64,000 bases of DNA from NCBI GenBank assembly GCA_037953745.1, contig JBAKBP010001419.1:1-64000 (forward strand). The letters run 5' to 3'. The notes below the pieces were generated by a model, which searched no databases, was not told the origin of the DNA, and saw nothing but the letters and a program-made list of their open reading frames with translations. The DNA comes from Lithodes maja (lineage: Eukaryota > Arthropoda > Malacostraca > Decapoda > Lithodidae). Shown one piece after another: positions 1 through 12,189 of the stretch. The translations under genes were made by a program, and so were the position numbers. Position 1 is the first letter of the stretch. Every line of letters starts with the position of its first letter.

Positions 1-2798
1 ATCATAAACACATACATCCCTCCCAAAACATCCCCTACAGTACCAAATGAATACAGACCACACTTACAACACATCACAAACACCCCACACATCATCCTGG
101 GTGGTGACTTCAACGCCAAGACGTCGGCCTGGTTTGTCGACAACCTCGACACAGACAGAGGGCTGGTACTACAAAACCAAACCGATAACCTCATCATCCT
201 TAACGACATCCATCAACATACCCATATTCCTCACCAAACCCTCTATAACCCATCATCTCCAGACATCACCTTTTGCTCCCCAGAACTCGCCCCCACAACA
301 TCCTGGAGGGTGGTCAGAACCTTAGGCTCTGACCACCTCCCGATCATTATCACCACCAAAACCAGACTCACCCCAGCTACCCACAAACACACATACACCA
401 ATTATAAAAGAGCTAACTGGGAAGCATTCACAAATGAGACAGAACAACACTTCACAACTCTAAACAGTACACCCATCACTAACATCAACAATGCTGTACA
501 CATAAAACTATCCAAAACGCTGACAAGAAACACATTCCAAGAGGTAACAGAAAAAGACACAACCCCAACTTCACACCAGAAATTCAAAACCTCATCAGAC
601 AACGCGACATACTGAAACACTCCCCAGCACCCCACACACAAGACATCACACAACAAATTCAAGCACTCAACACCCAAACTAACAACAAAATACAAGAACA
701 ACAAAAACTAAATTGGAATAACTTCCTACAAACACTTGATCACAAAACAAACTCTAAATAACTCTACAAAACACTAAACAGCATCACACTTTCCAACAGC
801 AACACAACACAATCACATGCTGCAATCACAACAACAGACTCTACTCCTTCATGTAAACAACAAGCAAACACTCTCATCAATCACTTTTCACATGTCAGCC
901 ACCTAAAACCTCACAAAGACAACCGACGTGTCATCCGACGTAAGAGACAATTCCCCACAGACCCTGACTATACACCCTTCACCTATCACCAGACAAAGCA
1001 TATCATCAACAATCTCAAGCACTCACCCGCCTGTGGCCTAGACAACATAAGCAACATACACCTCAGACACCTGGGACCACAAGGCATACAAGCACTCACG
1101 AACATATCAAACTACAGCTATTCACACAACACAATACCAGACATTTGGAAGCATGGTATCATCATCACATTCCCCAAACCCAACAAAGACCCCACGCTAC
1201 CCTCCTCGCACCGCCCCATCACACTCCTTTGCTCCCCCTCCAAAGTCATGGAACGCCTAGTATTACAACTAATTACACCTGACCTACCCCTAGTTCCAAC
1301 ACAACATGGCTTTAGGCCACTGCACTCCACAAACACTCTTCTCACAGACCTTACACAAAGAGCTTTCGACGGCATCAACTCAGCTAGACCACCACACAGA
1401 TCACTATTAGCCACACTCGACATTAGTAAAGCCTTCGATGCCATCCCCCGCCACAACCGAACAAACAAAATCTACAACACAAACATGCACAACAACACAA
1501 AAAGGTGGCTGGCCAACTTCCTAGCAGGCAGATGTGCACACGTATCTTTTGCCGGTCAGTCATCTAAAATCAGAAACTTTCCAAACGGAGTCCCACAAGG
1601 ATCTGTCCTATCGCCCGCACTCTTCAATCTGTACATGCACGATATAACTACACCCAATACGCCCCAAATAAACTTAGCCTCCTATGCAGATGACATAACA
1701 CTCACATGCACACACCATGACCCAAAAAGAGCAACAGATCTCCTTCAACCCTATCTCAACACACTACATGGCTGGTGCACTACAAACAGACTTAATCTAG
1801 CCCCAGCCAAATCCACCGCAACCCTGCTCACAAGTTGGACAGGAGAACACGAATACATCCCTCAACTCACCATAAACAACACACCCTTAACACATATACA
1901 CACACCCAAAATCCTAGGAGTAACATATGATACTCATATGACATTCAAACAGCACACCACAAACATTAAAAAGAAACTGACACCCAGACTTAACGCCCTC
2001 AGGTCACTTGCTCACACAAAATTTGGACACAACAAAGAAACTACCACCACAGTATATAAACAATACATTAGATCAGTGATGGAATACGCAAGCCCAGCCT
2101 GGGCTTCTAACCTAGCTGAAACACATCATAAGACCTTACAGACTATTCAAAACAAAGCCCTGAAGATCATTACAGGCTGCACAGCTACTTCACCCACAGA
2201 TCACCTACATCAAGAAACCAAAATCCTCAAAGTCAAAGACCATCTGGACATGAGAGGCACTCAATTCCTGGCAGCAGCCTCCACGAACCAAGACCATCCA
2301 CTAAACTACATGGCAACACATCCACAGACACCAAGAAATATCAAAACAACACCCAGCATGCGGTATCACACACAATTATTGTCCTCTCTCCCTCCCTGCC
2401 CACCCCGAACCAACTTCCAAAAGCACATCCATACTCATATCTCTCACCGATCCATCCACTCACTCACAGACAACACGCAGCTGCATGCACGACCTCCCGA
2501 AATCCATCCTTCCGAATCCTCCCTTCCTCGCGAGGACAGAGTCCACCTGGCCAGGCTGAGATGCGGACACCATCCAGCTCTCCTGAGCTATCAGAAGAGA
2601 CTGGATGACTCCGTTGTCGACGCCTGCCCGGGATGTAACACAGCACCCCATACCATTAAACACATCATAGAAGACTGCATTTCACACAACCACTTACGCC
2701 AACAACACAATCTACACTCAATGAGAGCTCTGTGGGAAAGCCCGATCATGGCCATGGCCTTTCTCAGGGACTCGGGGCTGTTCGGCCAGGCAGCTTAG
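1..2798 (+). pseudogene. LINE-A endonuclease-reverse transcriptase ORF2, broken
   Basis: The product would nick target DNA and reverse-transcribe its own RNA. The APE-type endonuclease is seen as GDFNA (about 103-117) and SDHLP (328-342), read in frame 1 from the window edge. At an A-run near 551-555 the frame changes to frame 3, which then runs to the TAG at 2796-2798 with one in-frame TAA at 759-761. The RT palm has the YADD catalytic motif at 1683-1694, preceded by a GVPQGS motif. The C-terminus holds a HLARLRCGHHP segment and CPGC...H...C, a Cys/His pattern usual in this group. One frameshift and one stop leave the rest well preserved, so this is a fairly young dead copy. The 5' end, including any ORF1, lies outside the window. 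Confidence 0.85.
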
Positions 2799-2813
2799 GG
2801 AACAACAACAACA
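1..2813 (+). mobile_element. LINE-A: Jockey/I-like non-LTR retrotransposon, left end outside window
   Basis: This is the 3' part of a non-LTR retrotransposon. Endonuclease, reverse transcriptase and a C-terminal Cys/His segment are followed directly by an (AAC)n tail at about 2799-2813. There is no poly(A) tail, so the 3' end is defined by a microsatellite. The last ~65 bp, containing GGGCTGTTCGGCCAGGCAGC, recur at the 3' ends of the short retroposons at 16812, 20371, 45360 and about 48338. The next LINE begins immediately after the tail. The clade is judged from style only (Jockey/I group); a tree of the RT would settle it. Confidence 0.85.
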
Positions 2814-3462
2814 AACAACTCATCACAACCCCCACACGTATCTCTGAGAACACTGTCACAATATTAGACCACATAAACTGTAACAGAGAGGACAAAATAT
2901 CCCAATCAGGGGTTATACAGACTGGGATAAGTGATCACTTCGTCACATATTGCACACGGAAAACCGCAAAAATTACCCTAGAGAATCACAAGATTATCAA
3001 AACAAGGTCACTCAGAAACTACAATAAGGAAACATTTCTGGAAATTTTATGGAATACAGACTGGTCTCCAGTGTTTGGAAGTACAAACGTTAATGACGCA
3101 TGGGTTGGCTTCAGAACCATCATCACAAACATCCTAGACGAAATAGCTCCTCTGAAAGACATACGAATTAAAGCAAGGTCAGACCCATGGATCAACAATG
3201 ACATACTACACCATCTGGAACACAGAGACAATCTGTTAAAATGGCTAGCAAAACATAGACAGGATCAAGGTCTGAAACATGAGTTCAACAGGGCCAGGAA
3301 TAAACTAAGTAGGAAAATGAAATCAGCGAAAAATAATTATTTTCACAATAAGGCAGAGGAATATCAGAATAACCCAAAGAAACTATGGAGGCACCTAAAA
3401 ACAACAGGCTACAGCAACAAGACAAGGGATTCGTCTAACACTAATATTGCTCTCACCATTAA
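2814..3462 (+). pseudogene. LINE-B ORF2, endonuclease C-terminus and linker (5' piece)
   Basis: The frame is open here (frame 2) and contains the endonuclease end motif SDHF at 2930-2941. It is followed by the linker typical of CR1-like LINEs: a DPWINNDI segment and a basic region. The frame runs on by chance into PB1 and joins the PB1 transposase frame without a stop, which could be mistaken for one 534-residue gene. I treat that as an accident of the insertion. The piece ends at the TTAA at 3459-3462. Confidence 0.75.
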
Positions 3463-3655
3463 CCCCTCCAACCCGGAAGGGCTCTTGAACGCCCATAACA
3501 ACCTCGGCCCGCGCAACCCGGAAGGGCTCTTGAACGCCCATTGCTTGCGTGCGTGCTTTCGAATGCCGCGCGTACATTTTTGGTATCATGGGACAGTAGG
3601 TGGCGCCACCAGGCGTAAACGACGCCACAGCAACAGTATCTACCTCGACGCCATC

Positions 3656-6514
3656 ATGGACAGTACGCCAAATAGTGATTCCGCTGTGTCCGATACCGTG
3701 CTTCCTACGACGCCCTTGCTAGTTCGTCACGCCTTACCCCGACGCCATCGCCTAAATGTGTTATCTCCCGGAGGTATTGAGACGACATTGAGACTTTATG
3801 AGCGAGCTGATGCCAAGCATAATGTTGATGATGAAGTCAGTGATGACTCCAGTAATTATAAGTCGAGTGATTATGGCCATGAGAGTGACAAAGAAGAGCA
3901 ATTCCTGGGATTTGCGAGAGAACATGACAGTGATGAGAGTGATGAAGGTGATGTACCAGTTGTTGAGGAAGCTGGTTTACCTAAAGACAGTGAACTTGAG
4001 AGAGTGAGTGAGTGGGAGAGTTCAAGGTCACTCACCAAATTTCGCATAAGTGACACGACTCCAAGCCCTTCTCCAGGTAAATCGCCTTTCAAGCTACATT
4101 TGTATAAGCAGAAAATACTTGAGAAGGCGGCCGCGGCAGCTAGGGAACAAGCAAAACTACTTGGTGAGGATGAGGCTGTGAGTGAGGGTCAGCGTGGTGA
4201 CCCTTCTCGTCCGCCATTGTCTCCCTTATCTACCCACGCCACCCAAGATGATCCGGATGCCCCGCATTCTTCCCCACCACCCCCACCATTGCCAAGGGTT
4301 GAGGACCCCCCCACTTTCGGCCTATTTGCCTCCTAGGTCCCCCGACAGGAGACATACTGCTGCCGAAAAGGGGAAAGGTAGGAAATATACCAAATAAATT
4401 AAGAAAAGTAAGAGAGTTTTGTTCGAGGCTCCCGCGGCGTCCACCCCGGCCGGCCCCAGCCATACGTCCCCGCAACTTTCCCCACGGTCCTCCCCACCTC
4501 TCCCGCCTTCAACATGTCTTCCTGAAGAAGTCTTTGAGCTCGCATCACCAATACCTGGGCCTAGTGACAGTGAAACATTGCTTTCTGTCACTCGTCGCAG
4601 GCCAAGGAGCCCAGGACCTCGGGGGGACACAGCCTCATCTGCCACTCCTTCCCCACCTCGCCCACCCGCACGCCGCCCACGCATCACTGGTTCCCCGCCA
4701 GATTATGTGGGGGCCACTGATGATGAAGGGCACCTCTCTGAAGACTCTGGCCATGATTACATAGGTCCACCGTCAGGGCAAGATGACCACTCTGACGATG
4801 ACTATATGGACATCGACGACCCTCGACCCATCCGCTTGGCCCGGCGTCGTGCTGCCCGCCGCCCTGGCCGACGCCCTCGCCGCTCTAGGGCGCGCGCCTC
4901 TCGAGTTGGCCGTGGGCGTGCTGGGCCACCAGCTGGAGCTCCTCGTCAGCGTAGACAAGACCCATTCTACGTTTTTCAGTGGCAAGACGTAGTTGATGAG
5001 GATGGATACAACCCTGATGTGCCAGCTTTTGATGAGGTATTACCCCCAATTTTCCTGCAGGCCCCAATGCTCCACCACACAAACTATTTGAGGCCTTCTT
5101 TGATGAGGAGGTGGTAGGCTATGTTGTCAAAGAGACAAATAAGCAGCACCAATTCCAGGTCCACTTTTTGGGCAAGGTGACCAAGGGCCACATGAGGCAG
5201 TGGACCCCAGTGACTCATAAAGAGTTCATGGTGTTCCTGGCACTCACCATGCTAATGCCTCATGTCAAGAAGCATAGGTTGCCTGACTATTGGATCACCA
5301 ATGATCTGATATCCACCCCTGCCTTCGGGAAATATATGTCTCGCGACCGGTACCTTGATATCCTCGCAGCGCTCCATCTTGTCACCAACCTTGACGTCCA
5401 CCTCCCAGACAAGCTGTGGAAGACTAGGACGTTGTACGAGATGATGCGAGAACGCTTCACCTCCTACTTCAAGCCCTTCCGCAAGGTCGTCATTGACGAG
5501 TCTCTTGTGCTGTTCCGGGGAAAACTCAGCTTCAGGCAGTACATCCCCTCAAAAAGACATCGCTTTGGCATAAAATTCTTTGTGCTGTGCGACTGCCAAA
5601 CTGGCTATGTCCTGGACTTCCTGGTCTACAGCAGGAAGGAAGGGGACTTGCTTGTGGACCCCCTCATTGGCTTTGGCGGAGCAGTGGTGCAAGCCATGAT
5701 GGACCGCTACTTTCACAAGAATCACGTCCTCTACACGAACAATTATTACACGTCCCCCACTCTCTCACAGTACCTGCATGAGCGCAAGACGGGGACTGTA
5801 GGCACAGTACGAGGGAAAAGGAAGGGCATGCCACCTTTCCCTACAAAGACCAAAAAAGGTGATGTGTTCAAGAAGAAGTCGGGGCCCATTCTGGCTATCC
5901 ACTGGCACGACCAGCGGAAGGTCAACCTCCTGACCACCATCCACAAGGGGGAAATGGTGGAGACTGGCAAGGTGGATCGCCGCACCCAGGCCAGGGTGAC
6001 CAAGCCTGATGCTGTCCTGGACTACAACATCAACATGAGGCTGGTGGACAAGTCCGACATGTAGATAGGCTTCATTGACTGCCTGCGTACCTCGTGCAGA
6101 TGGTACAAAAAGTTCTTTCTGCATATGGTGGACATGTCAGTTCTGAATGCCTACAATATATACAAGCTTCGGAATGTGAACACACCCATGAAGTTCAATA
6201 GCCTGCGGAGGTTCCAAAAGCAGGTGTTGACGGAGCTCCTGGAGAAGTATGCTACGCCACAGAGGGCAGTGGCACATCCTGGGCCCGCCGTTATTGACCG
6301 CTTGCAGTGTGCTCAATACTTGATTAGGCACAGGCTTGGTTCCCTGCCTCAGAATGAATCAGGAAGAACACAGCAGAAGCGGTGCCATGTCTGCTACAAC
6401 AGCAGGGTGAGGCCGAGGCCAGGTAAAAAGTCAACCATGGAGTGTGTGGAGTGCAAGGTGGCACTCTGTGCTTTAGAGTGCTTCTTTGATTACCACTCCA
6501 AGCTGGAGTTCTAA
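3656..6514 (+). pseudogene. PB1 piggyBac transposase (DDE_Tnp_1_7 type), decayed
   Basis: The relic transposase starts at ATG 3656; the start resembles the intact homologue at 40421 (M, D/N, S ... SDTV). An acidic, Ser/Pro-rich N-terminus runs in frame 2 to a TAG at 4334-4336. Homology resumes in frame 3 (about 4330-5050, TAA at 4395-4397). It returns to frame 2 from about 5060, with a TAG at 6062-6064 where the homologue has CAG. The catalytic core is recognisable: the first Asp is present (IDESLV, 5495-5497), the second is Asn (YTNNYYTS, 5738-5740), and the third Asp is present (VDKSD, 6047-6049). A C-terminal Cys-rich zinc-binding domain ends the ORF. Two frameshifts, at least three stops and the D-to-N change make it non-functional. 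Confidence 0.9.
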
Positions 6515-6814
6515 TAATCATACTGAAATTGCCAAATAAAATGACAATATGTACACTATAATTATATATAGGCAAAAAGTGGAAGAAAACCAATTTATTG
6601 TAATACAAAAGTCATGTATTATGAGAAAATTGATACAAATACAATTACACCATAATAATATGTGAAAGTGAAACATATGTATATACCAAGTGACATTCAT
6701 ATGATTAGAACCTATAGAAATATATAAATCAGTGAAAAAACACAATAAATTGTATATAAAATGTTTACAAATCATATAACTAAGTGAAAGTGACACAAGA
6801 CCTAATATTTGATG

Positions 6815-7300
6815 GCCAAAGTATAATAAACACCTGTGATAACGAATAATCAGTGCCTAATACAACAATAACCTACCTCAATTACTAATAAAATGTACGG
6901 TATCGAGTGAAAATGAGCATTATCAGTGACAGTGACACTCTAAAGCATATTTATCAAAGTGAAAGTGACAAGACACAATACTTGATGACCAAAGAATAAT
7001 AAACACCTGTAATAACGAATAATCAGTGCCTAATACAACAATAACCTACCTCAATTACTAATAAAATGTACGGTATCGAGTGAAAATGAGCATTATCAGT
7101 GACAGTGACACTCTAAAGCATCTTTATCAAAGTGAAAGTTACACAAGACACAATACTTGATGACCAAAGAATAATAAACACCTATAATAACGAATAATCA
7201 GTGCCTAATACAACAATAACCTACCTCAATTACTAATAAAATGTACGGTATCGAGTGAAAATTAGCAATATCAGTGACAGTGATACCCTAATAAACATAT
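6815..7300 (+). repeat. ~174-bp tandem repeat in PB1 3' region
   Basis: About 2.7 copies are seen. CAGTGCCTAAT recurs at 6851, 7024 and 7199 (spacings 173 and 175). Each unit carries GTGAAAGTGACA-type motifs and GTACGGTATCGAG. PB2, with diverged sequence, has a repeat of the same period in the same place (43110-43680). Subterminal repeats of this kind often bind the transposase; that role is inferred. Confidence 0.85.
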
Positions 7301-7696
7301 TTTATATAATTGGCCTCAAAATAACTAGAAAAATATCAAATAAACATCACATTCTCAATATCAAACACTAAAATCGTCTAAGGGAGATAAATACTTTGGC
7401 GCGACGAGCGGCTAGGTGCGTCGTAGCCATGGCCGGGGGACGCGTCCGAACGCGGGAAGAATTTGCCGCCGAAAAGCACTCGTCTTCCCGCGCTCACCAT
7501 TATGCAACCAGAGGGGCTAGAGACCTCTACTCAACGCCATTCGACAGAGGAAGGTTTGTGGAACATTATTCTTTTTTATTCACAACATTACATGCCATAT
7601 TCATTGACTTACAGAGTAGTTAACATAGCCCAAAGATCGTCAAAACACCCGGTACCGCAGCACAGTCGCAAGCTATAGCCCCCGGGGCTGGAGGGT

Positions 7697-9432
7697 TAAT
7701 GATCAGGTTTGCCACGATAAACGACAAATTTCAACCTACTTCACTTCCATAGCAAACACACTTGCACAGAACCTACCTCAACCTCTCAATAAATACACGA
7801 CAACAATGGCCACCTTTCGTAATTTCTACAGAGATAAAGACATACACCCGAACACATTTAGATTGCAAAATGTTACACCAAAATACACTTTTGACGAGCT
7901 GTCTAACCTAAATGTACATAAGAGCACAGGACCAGACAAAATTCCTGCCAAATTTCTACGAGATGGAGCCATTGGTATAGCAGGCCCCCTAACCCACATC
8001 ATCAACTTGTCAATTAACACCAACACAGTACCTGCTGAACTGAAGGAAGCTATTGTAACCCCTCTATTCAAGAAAGGAAATAAACTAGAAGTTGGCAACT
8101 ACAGACCAGTTAGCATATTATGTATTGTATCTAAAATCCTTGAAAGAGCGGTATACACCCAAATTGAACACTACCTCAAACAAAATGATCTATTCTATAA
8201 GTTTCAATCAGGTTTCAGATGCATGTACTCGACAGACTCCTGTCTCATCCACTTAACGGATCACATTCGTAAAGAAATTTCTAAAGGTAACTACACCGGT
8301 ATGGTTCTTCTTGATCTACAAAAAGCGTTTGACACAGTAGACCATGATATCCTATGTAATAAACTACAAGCAATGGGCATAGGGTCTGTGAACTGGTTTA
8401 AATCTTATCTTAGTGGTAGAACCCAAAGAGTCAAAATTGATGATAATATATCTGATCCTATGCCAATTAACTGTGGGGTCCCGCAGGGAAGCATCCTTGG
8501 TCCCTTACTCTTTCTCTGTTATGTGAACGACATGGAACTGAGCGTCTCATGTAAATTATTACTGTATGCAGACGACAGCGTGCTTCTGGTTTCAGGAAAA
8601 GACCCAATAAGTATTGCCGCTTCACTGTCTAAAGAACTAGCATCATGTAGTGAATGGCTAGTGGACAATAGACTATCTCTTCACCTGGGCAAGACGGAAG
8701 CCATCTTATGTGGAACAAAACGCAAACTTAAAGACATTGTGGGCTTCTCGGTCAACTGTAATGATATTCCTATAACAACAGTGTCACAAGATAAATATCT
8801 CGGACTGAAACTGGACGCGAGTTTGTCAGGTGAAACAATTTTGGAATCTATCCTGAGTAAGTGTAGAGCACGTATAAAATACCTGTATAGACAGGTGGGA
8901 TGCTTGCCCGCGGCGACCAAAAAGACCCTCTGCCAAGCGCTTGTTCAATGTCATTTTGACTATTCTGTGTCATCCTGGTACTCTGCATCATCTAAATCAG
9001 CACAGCACAAACTTCAGGTCACTCAAAATAAAATGGTTAGGTTCATGCTGAACCTAGGACCCAGATCACATGTTGGCCAGGAACAACTTCAGTCACTAGG
9101 TATGCTCAATGTCTCTGACAGGGCCAAACAAATCAGGCTAACTAATGCCTTCAAAATTTTCTATGACAGAGCTCCAGAGTATCTAAAGAATGATTTTGTT
9201 AAAGCAAATGAGAGGAGTGGACATAATACAAGAAACAGGATGTTTAATTTTAAGGTCCCGAGAATCCAAGGACAGGGTAAGCAAACATTCTTCTTCACTG
9301 TCATCAAAGACTGGAACGACCTACCCGTCAGTCCGTGAAAAGAGAACACTGTATTCCTTCAGACGTAGCCTGAAGGAACACCTGAACCGGACAGCTGCGA
9401 GAAGGGAGCACCAAGCTTATGTCTACTACTAA
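7697..9432 (+). pseudogene. LINE-B ORF2, reverse transcriptase (3' piece)
   Basis: Reading resumes after the PB1 target TTAA in the frame that completes the 5' piece, and continues through ATG 7806 to TGA 9336-9338. RT motifs in order are the GPDKIP fingers, NYRPVS, a DLQKAFDTVDH palm Asp, a GVPQGSILGPLLF loop and the catalytic YADD at 8565-8576. The C-terminal thumb/WNDLP segment ends the main frame; a one-base shift near 9320 moves the last ~35 codons (SVREKRTLYSFRRSLKEHL) to frame 1, ending at 9432. The catalytic residues look intact, so inactivation comes from PB1, the late frameshift and 5' loss. Confidence 0.85.
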
Positions 9433-9723
9433 ATACGACATAAGAGATAGACAAACCAAACTGAAATGATTACTGATTACGGATTACTGATATTTACTAT
9501 AGGATGTAAGGTATCTTAAAGTAACCCCCTAGAAATACTTTCTCTAAAGTATCTATTTCTTTATCCTCCCCATTTCCCCAGCTAACCTAATCCCACAAGG
9601 ACCCCAATGGAAATACGCCTAACGGCCTTATTGGGCTATCCTTAGTTGGAATTATGCAAGGCTGGTACATGTCATATTTATAACATACTATGTGGTACCA
9701 ACTCTGTAAATTGCTAACTGAAT

Positions 9724-9726
9724 AAA

Positions 9727-9764
<38 letters not shown>
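9724..9764 (+). repeat. (ATT)n tail of LINE-B
   Basis: A run of ATT/TTA triplets follows an AATAAA and marks the 3' end of LINE-B. It acts as the microsatellite tail instead of poly(A). Confidence 0.85.
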
Positions 9765-9766
<2 letters not shown>

Positions 9767-9775
9767 CATGGGGGC

Positions 9776-9835
9776 TAAATTTTATGACTGTTTAATAAAC
9801 AGTCATAAAATTTAGGCATAAACAGTGTTTATGCC
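9776..9835. repeat. Two adjacent perfect palindromes
   Basis: The first is a stem AAATTTTATGACTGTTTA facing its complement across 3 bases. The second is GGCATAAACA facing TGTTTATGCC across one base. They sit between the LINE-B tail and the pogo-like exon and could form cruciforms or be remnants of terminal repeats. Confidence 0.7.
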
Positions 9836-9879
9836 TTTTCAAATTAGTGTCTGGCTAATATGGCTTTTTTCTCTTATAG

Positions 9880-10026
9880 GATGGTCAGGACATACAAAAC
9901 GAAGACGGCGACTCCCAAAATCAATCGGAGGAGGCGATTGCCCGGGCCCTCCTGGACATCGCTGAGGGGATGTTGCAGCGACAGGTTTCCCCCATCTATG
10001 GCAGTCCCCAGGCCACACTAAGACGC
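9880..10026 (+). pseudogene. psq-type HTH exon of a pogo-like transposase (5' part)
   Basis: After a pyrimidine tract and AG (9878-9879, a plausible splice acceptor) the frame beginning at 9880 gives an acidic stretch, then EEAIARALLDIAEGM and SPIYGSPQATLRR. This matches the helix-turn-helix psq domain that starts pogo-family transposases and related proteins. An ATG at 9881 in another frame gives MVRTYKTKT, a common start of such proteins, so the exon may carry a frameshift. The domain would bind DNA. It is cut by LINE-C exactly after QATL(RR). The continuation is at 14217. A psq domain can also belong to a host regulator; the CENP-B-like continuation favours a transposase. Confidence 0.6.
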
Positions 10027-12189
10027 GTGATGAGATGGTGTGAGTGCAAGATTGGGATAGATAGGTATACTTTTATGTGTGTCTATGCACCAGTCAACCA
10101 AGAAACTGGGAAAGGTGCGGAAGAAAATAGAAAATTTTGGAATAAAGTCAATAAATGTGTAAGAGAAAGGCAAGAGTGTACACAAGTAATATTAGTAGGC
10201 GACATGAATGGTAGAGTTGGACACGAGGAGATAGAAGGTATAGTGGGTAAATGGGGTGTGGAGGGTAGGAATATGAATGGTGACTTCCTTTTAGAAGTAT
10301 GTGCAGAGAGAGAGATGTTTCTGGCTAACACATTTTTTGAACATCGTCACATTCATAGATATACATGGCACAGAGGTGAAGGTGAGCAGGAACAGAAATC
10401 TCTAATTGACTACGCCATGATGGACTCCGGACTAAAAGGAAGAATTTTAGATTCAAAAGCTGTAAGAGGTATGCTGACGGGATCAGACCACTATACAGTG
10501 CTGACAAAAGTGAGGATAAGGAAAGAGTGGAAATATGAGAGGAAAGAGAGAAAACTGACAGTAGAGAGAATAAATGTGAGAAAATTAAATGAAGAATGTA
10601 ATGCAACAAAATACAAGGACATCCTGAAAGAGACTATAAAGGACATGGATGTTATGATAGATCTGGGAAATACTGTAGACGAAGTATGGAAAGGTACAAG
10701 AGACTCCATGATTAAAGCAGCCGAGAAAATATGTGGGAAGAAAACCTTTAAAATGTGGAAGAAGAAAGGTAACGCATGGTTTAGCAAAGAGATAGAAGAA
10801 ATAGTGAAAAAAAAAAAAAGTTCAGAAAGAGTATGCTGCAAAAGAATATACCTACCGGTAGAGAAACTAGAGATGCGAGGAAAGAAGAATATAAAAGTTT
10901 GAAACAAAGAGTGAAGAGGGCGATACAAGACGCTAAAAGGAAGACAGATGAGGCATATGGGAGAAAGATTAGTGAACAGTTTCTGAATGACAGGAAAGCA
11001 TACTACAGAGCTGTGAAAGAAGCCAGAGGGAAGAAGACTGAGAGTGTCTCAGGTGGTAGGATGAGGGACATGAATGGGGAAGTGGTAGAGGGTGATGGTG
11101 TGGTGAAAGTATGGAAAGATCATTTTAGTAGCTTAGCTGTAAAGAGTAGGGGGAAGGCAAAGATCTCATCCATAGGAATGGAGAGGTAGAGTAAACAGGG
11201 TAGTTGAAAGCCAGATAAGCAGAGAAGAAGTAAAAGAAGCAATCAATAGACTTAAAATGGGCAAAGCTGCTGGAGTAGATAACATCCCAGGTGAAATGCT
11301 GAGATATGGAGGAGAAGAAGCTGTTGACATAATGCATAGGTTATGTAAATTAGCATGGGAAAAGGAAAGTGTACCAGAGGACTGGAGGAAAGCAGTGATA
11401 GTACCCTTGTACAAAGGGAAGGGTAGTAAAGAAGAGTGTAAGAATTATAGGGGAATTAGCTTGCTTAGCATACCTGGAAAGGTACACGCAAGAATAGTAA
11501 CAGAGAAGCTACAGAAGATAACGGATGACAAAATAGGCGAGGAACAGGGAGATTTCAGAAAGGGCAGGGGCTGCGCTGACCAGATAGCCTCAATGTGATT
11601 GTTGGTAGAGAAGTATCTGGCCAAAAACAGAAAACTCTATGCAGCATTCATGGATTTGGAAAAAGCCTACGACAAAGTAGACTGGGAGGGCCTTTGGGAT
11701 GTGTTAACAGTATATGGAGTGGGAGGAAAGTTGCTAATGGCAGTAAAATATTTTTATAGGAATGCAATGGCAAATGTGAAGGTAGGGGATAAGTTAATTG
11801 AAAGTTTTGAGGTCAATGTAGGTGTAAGAGAGGGATGTGTCATGTCAGCTTGGTTGTTCAATATATACATGGATAGAGTGATTAGGGAATGTAGGGCTGT
11901 ATCAATGGGTGTGGGAGCTAGACTGGAATCAGAGGGAAGAACATGGAATATTTTAACATGCCTATATGCGGACGATGCAGTCCTGTTGGCGGAAAATGCT
12001 GAAGAACTTCAGAGAGTGGTCACTGACTTTGACAGGGTATGTGAAAAGATAAAGTTAAAGGTCAATGTAGGGAAATGTAAGGTAATGGTGTTTGAGAGAA
12101 GAATGCATGAAACCATAGATTTTAAGGAAAAATATAGAATCAAGAAAGAACACAAGAAAAGTTGTAAAATAAATTTGAAAAATGAAGTA
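10027..12189 (+). pseudogene. LINE-C ORF2, endonuclease and RT (5' piece)
   Basis: The APE endonuclease begins in frame 1 (VYAPVNQ; GDMNGRVG from about 10198; SDHY at 10483-10494). The frame slips at a 12-base A-run (about 10808-10819) to frame 3, which ends at TAG 11187-11189. Homology has already returned to frame 1 near 11188 with the RT fingers (GKAAGVDNIPGEML) and NYRGISLL. A TGA at 11596-11598 probably replaces an Arg CGA. The palm follows (DLEKAYDKVD; VREGCVMSAWLFN; catalytic YADD at 11965-11976). The frame is cut by alpha-A after codon 12187-12189. Two frameshifts, one stop and the insertion make it dead. Confidence 0.85.

Larger units (their letters stand above)
3463..7695 (+). mobile_element. 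PB1: piggyBac-type DNA transposon inserted in LINE-B
   Basis: The element is bounded by TTAA at 3459-3462 and TTAA at 7696-7699. Its ends are imperfect inverted repeats: CCCCTCCAACCCGG on the left and CCCTCCAGCCCCGG read inward from the right. TTAA duplication and a CCC start are hallmarks of the piggyBac superfamily. A 27-bp direct repeat (3470-3496 and 3515-3541) lies inside the left end. The motif CTCTTGAACGCCC within it recurs inverted in the 480-bp element at 18270, tying that MITE to this family. The right side holds a ~174-bp tandem repeat. The transposase is decayed, so the copy is not autonomous. Confidence 0.9.
2814..9764 (+). mobile_element. LINE-B: CR1/L2-like retrotransposon split by PB1
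   Basis: A 5'-incomplete LINE runs 2814-3462 and resumes at 7700; 3463-7695 is a piggyBac insertion. Removing the insertion with one TTAA leaves a continuous reading frame. The 3' UTR has AATAAA at about 9719 and ends in an (ATT)n tail to about 9764. The left end abuts the (AAC)n tail of LINE-A, so LINE-A may have inserted into LINE-B, with the rest of LINE-B beyond the window. Assignment to the CR1/L2 group rests on RT style and the microsatellite tail. Confidence 0.8.

Noticed and set aside
2732..4336. A 534-codon frame spanning the LINE-A tail, LINE-B and the PB1 N-terminus
   Set aside because: It is three unrelated pieces joined by insertion boundaries (the (AAC)n tail and a TTAA), not a gene.
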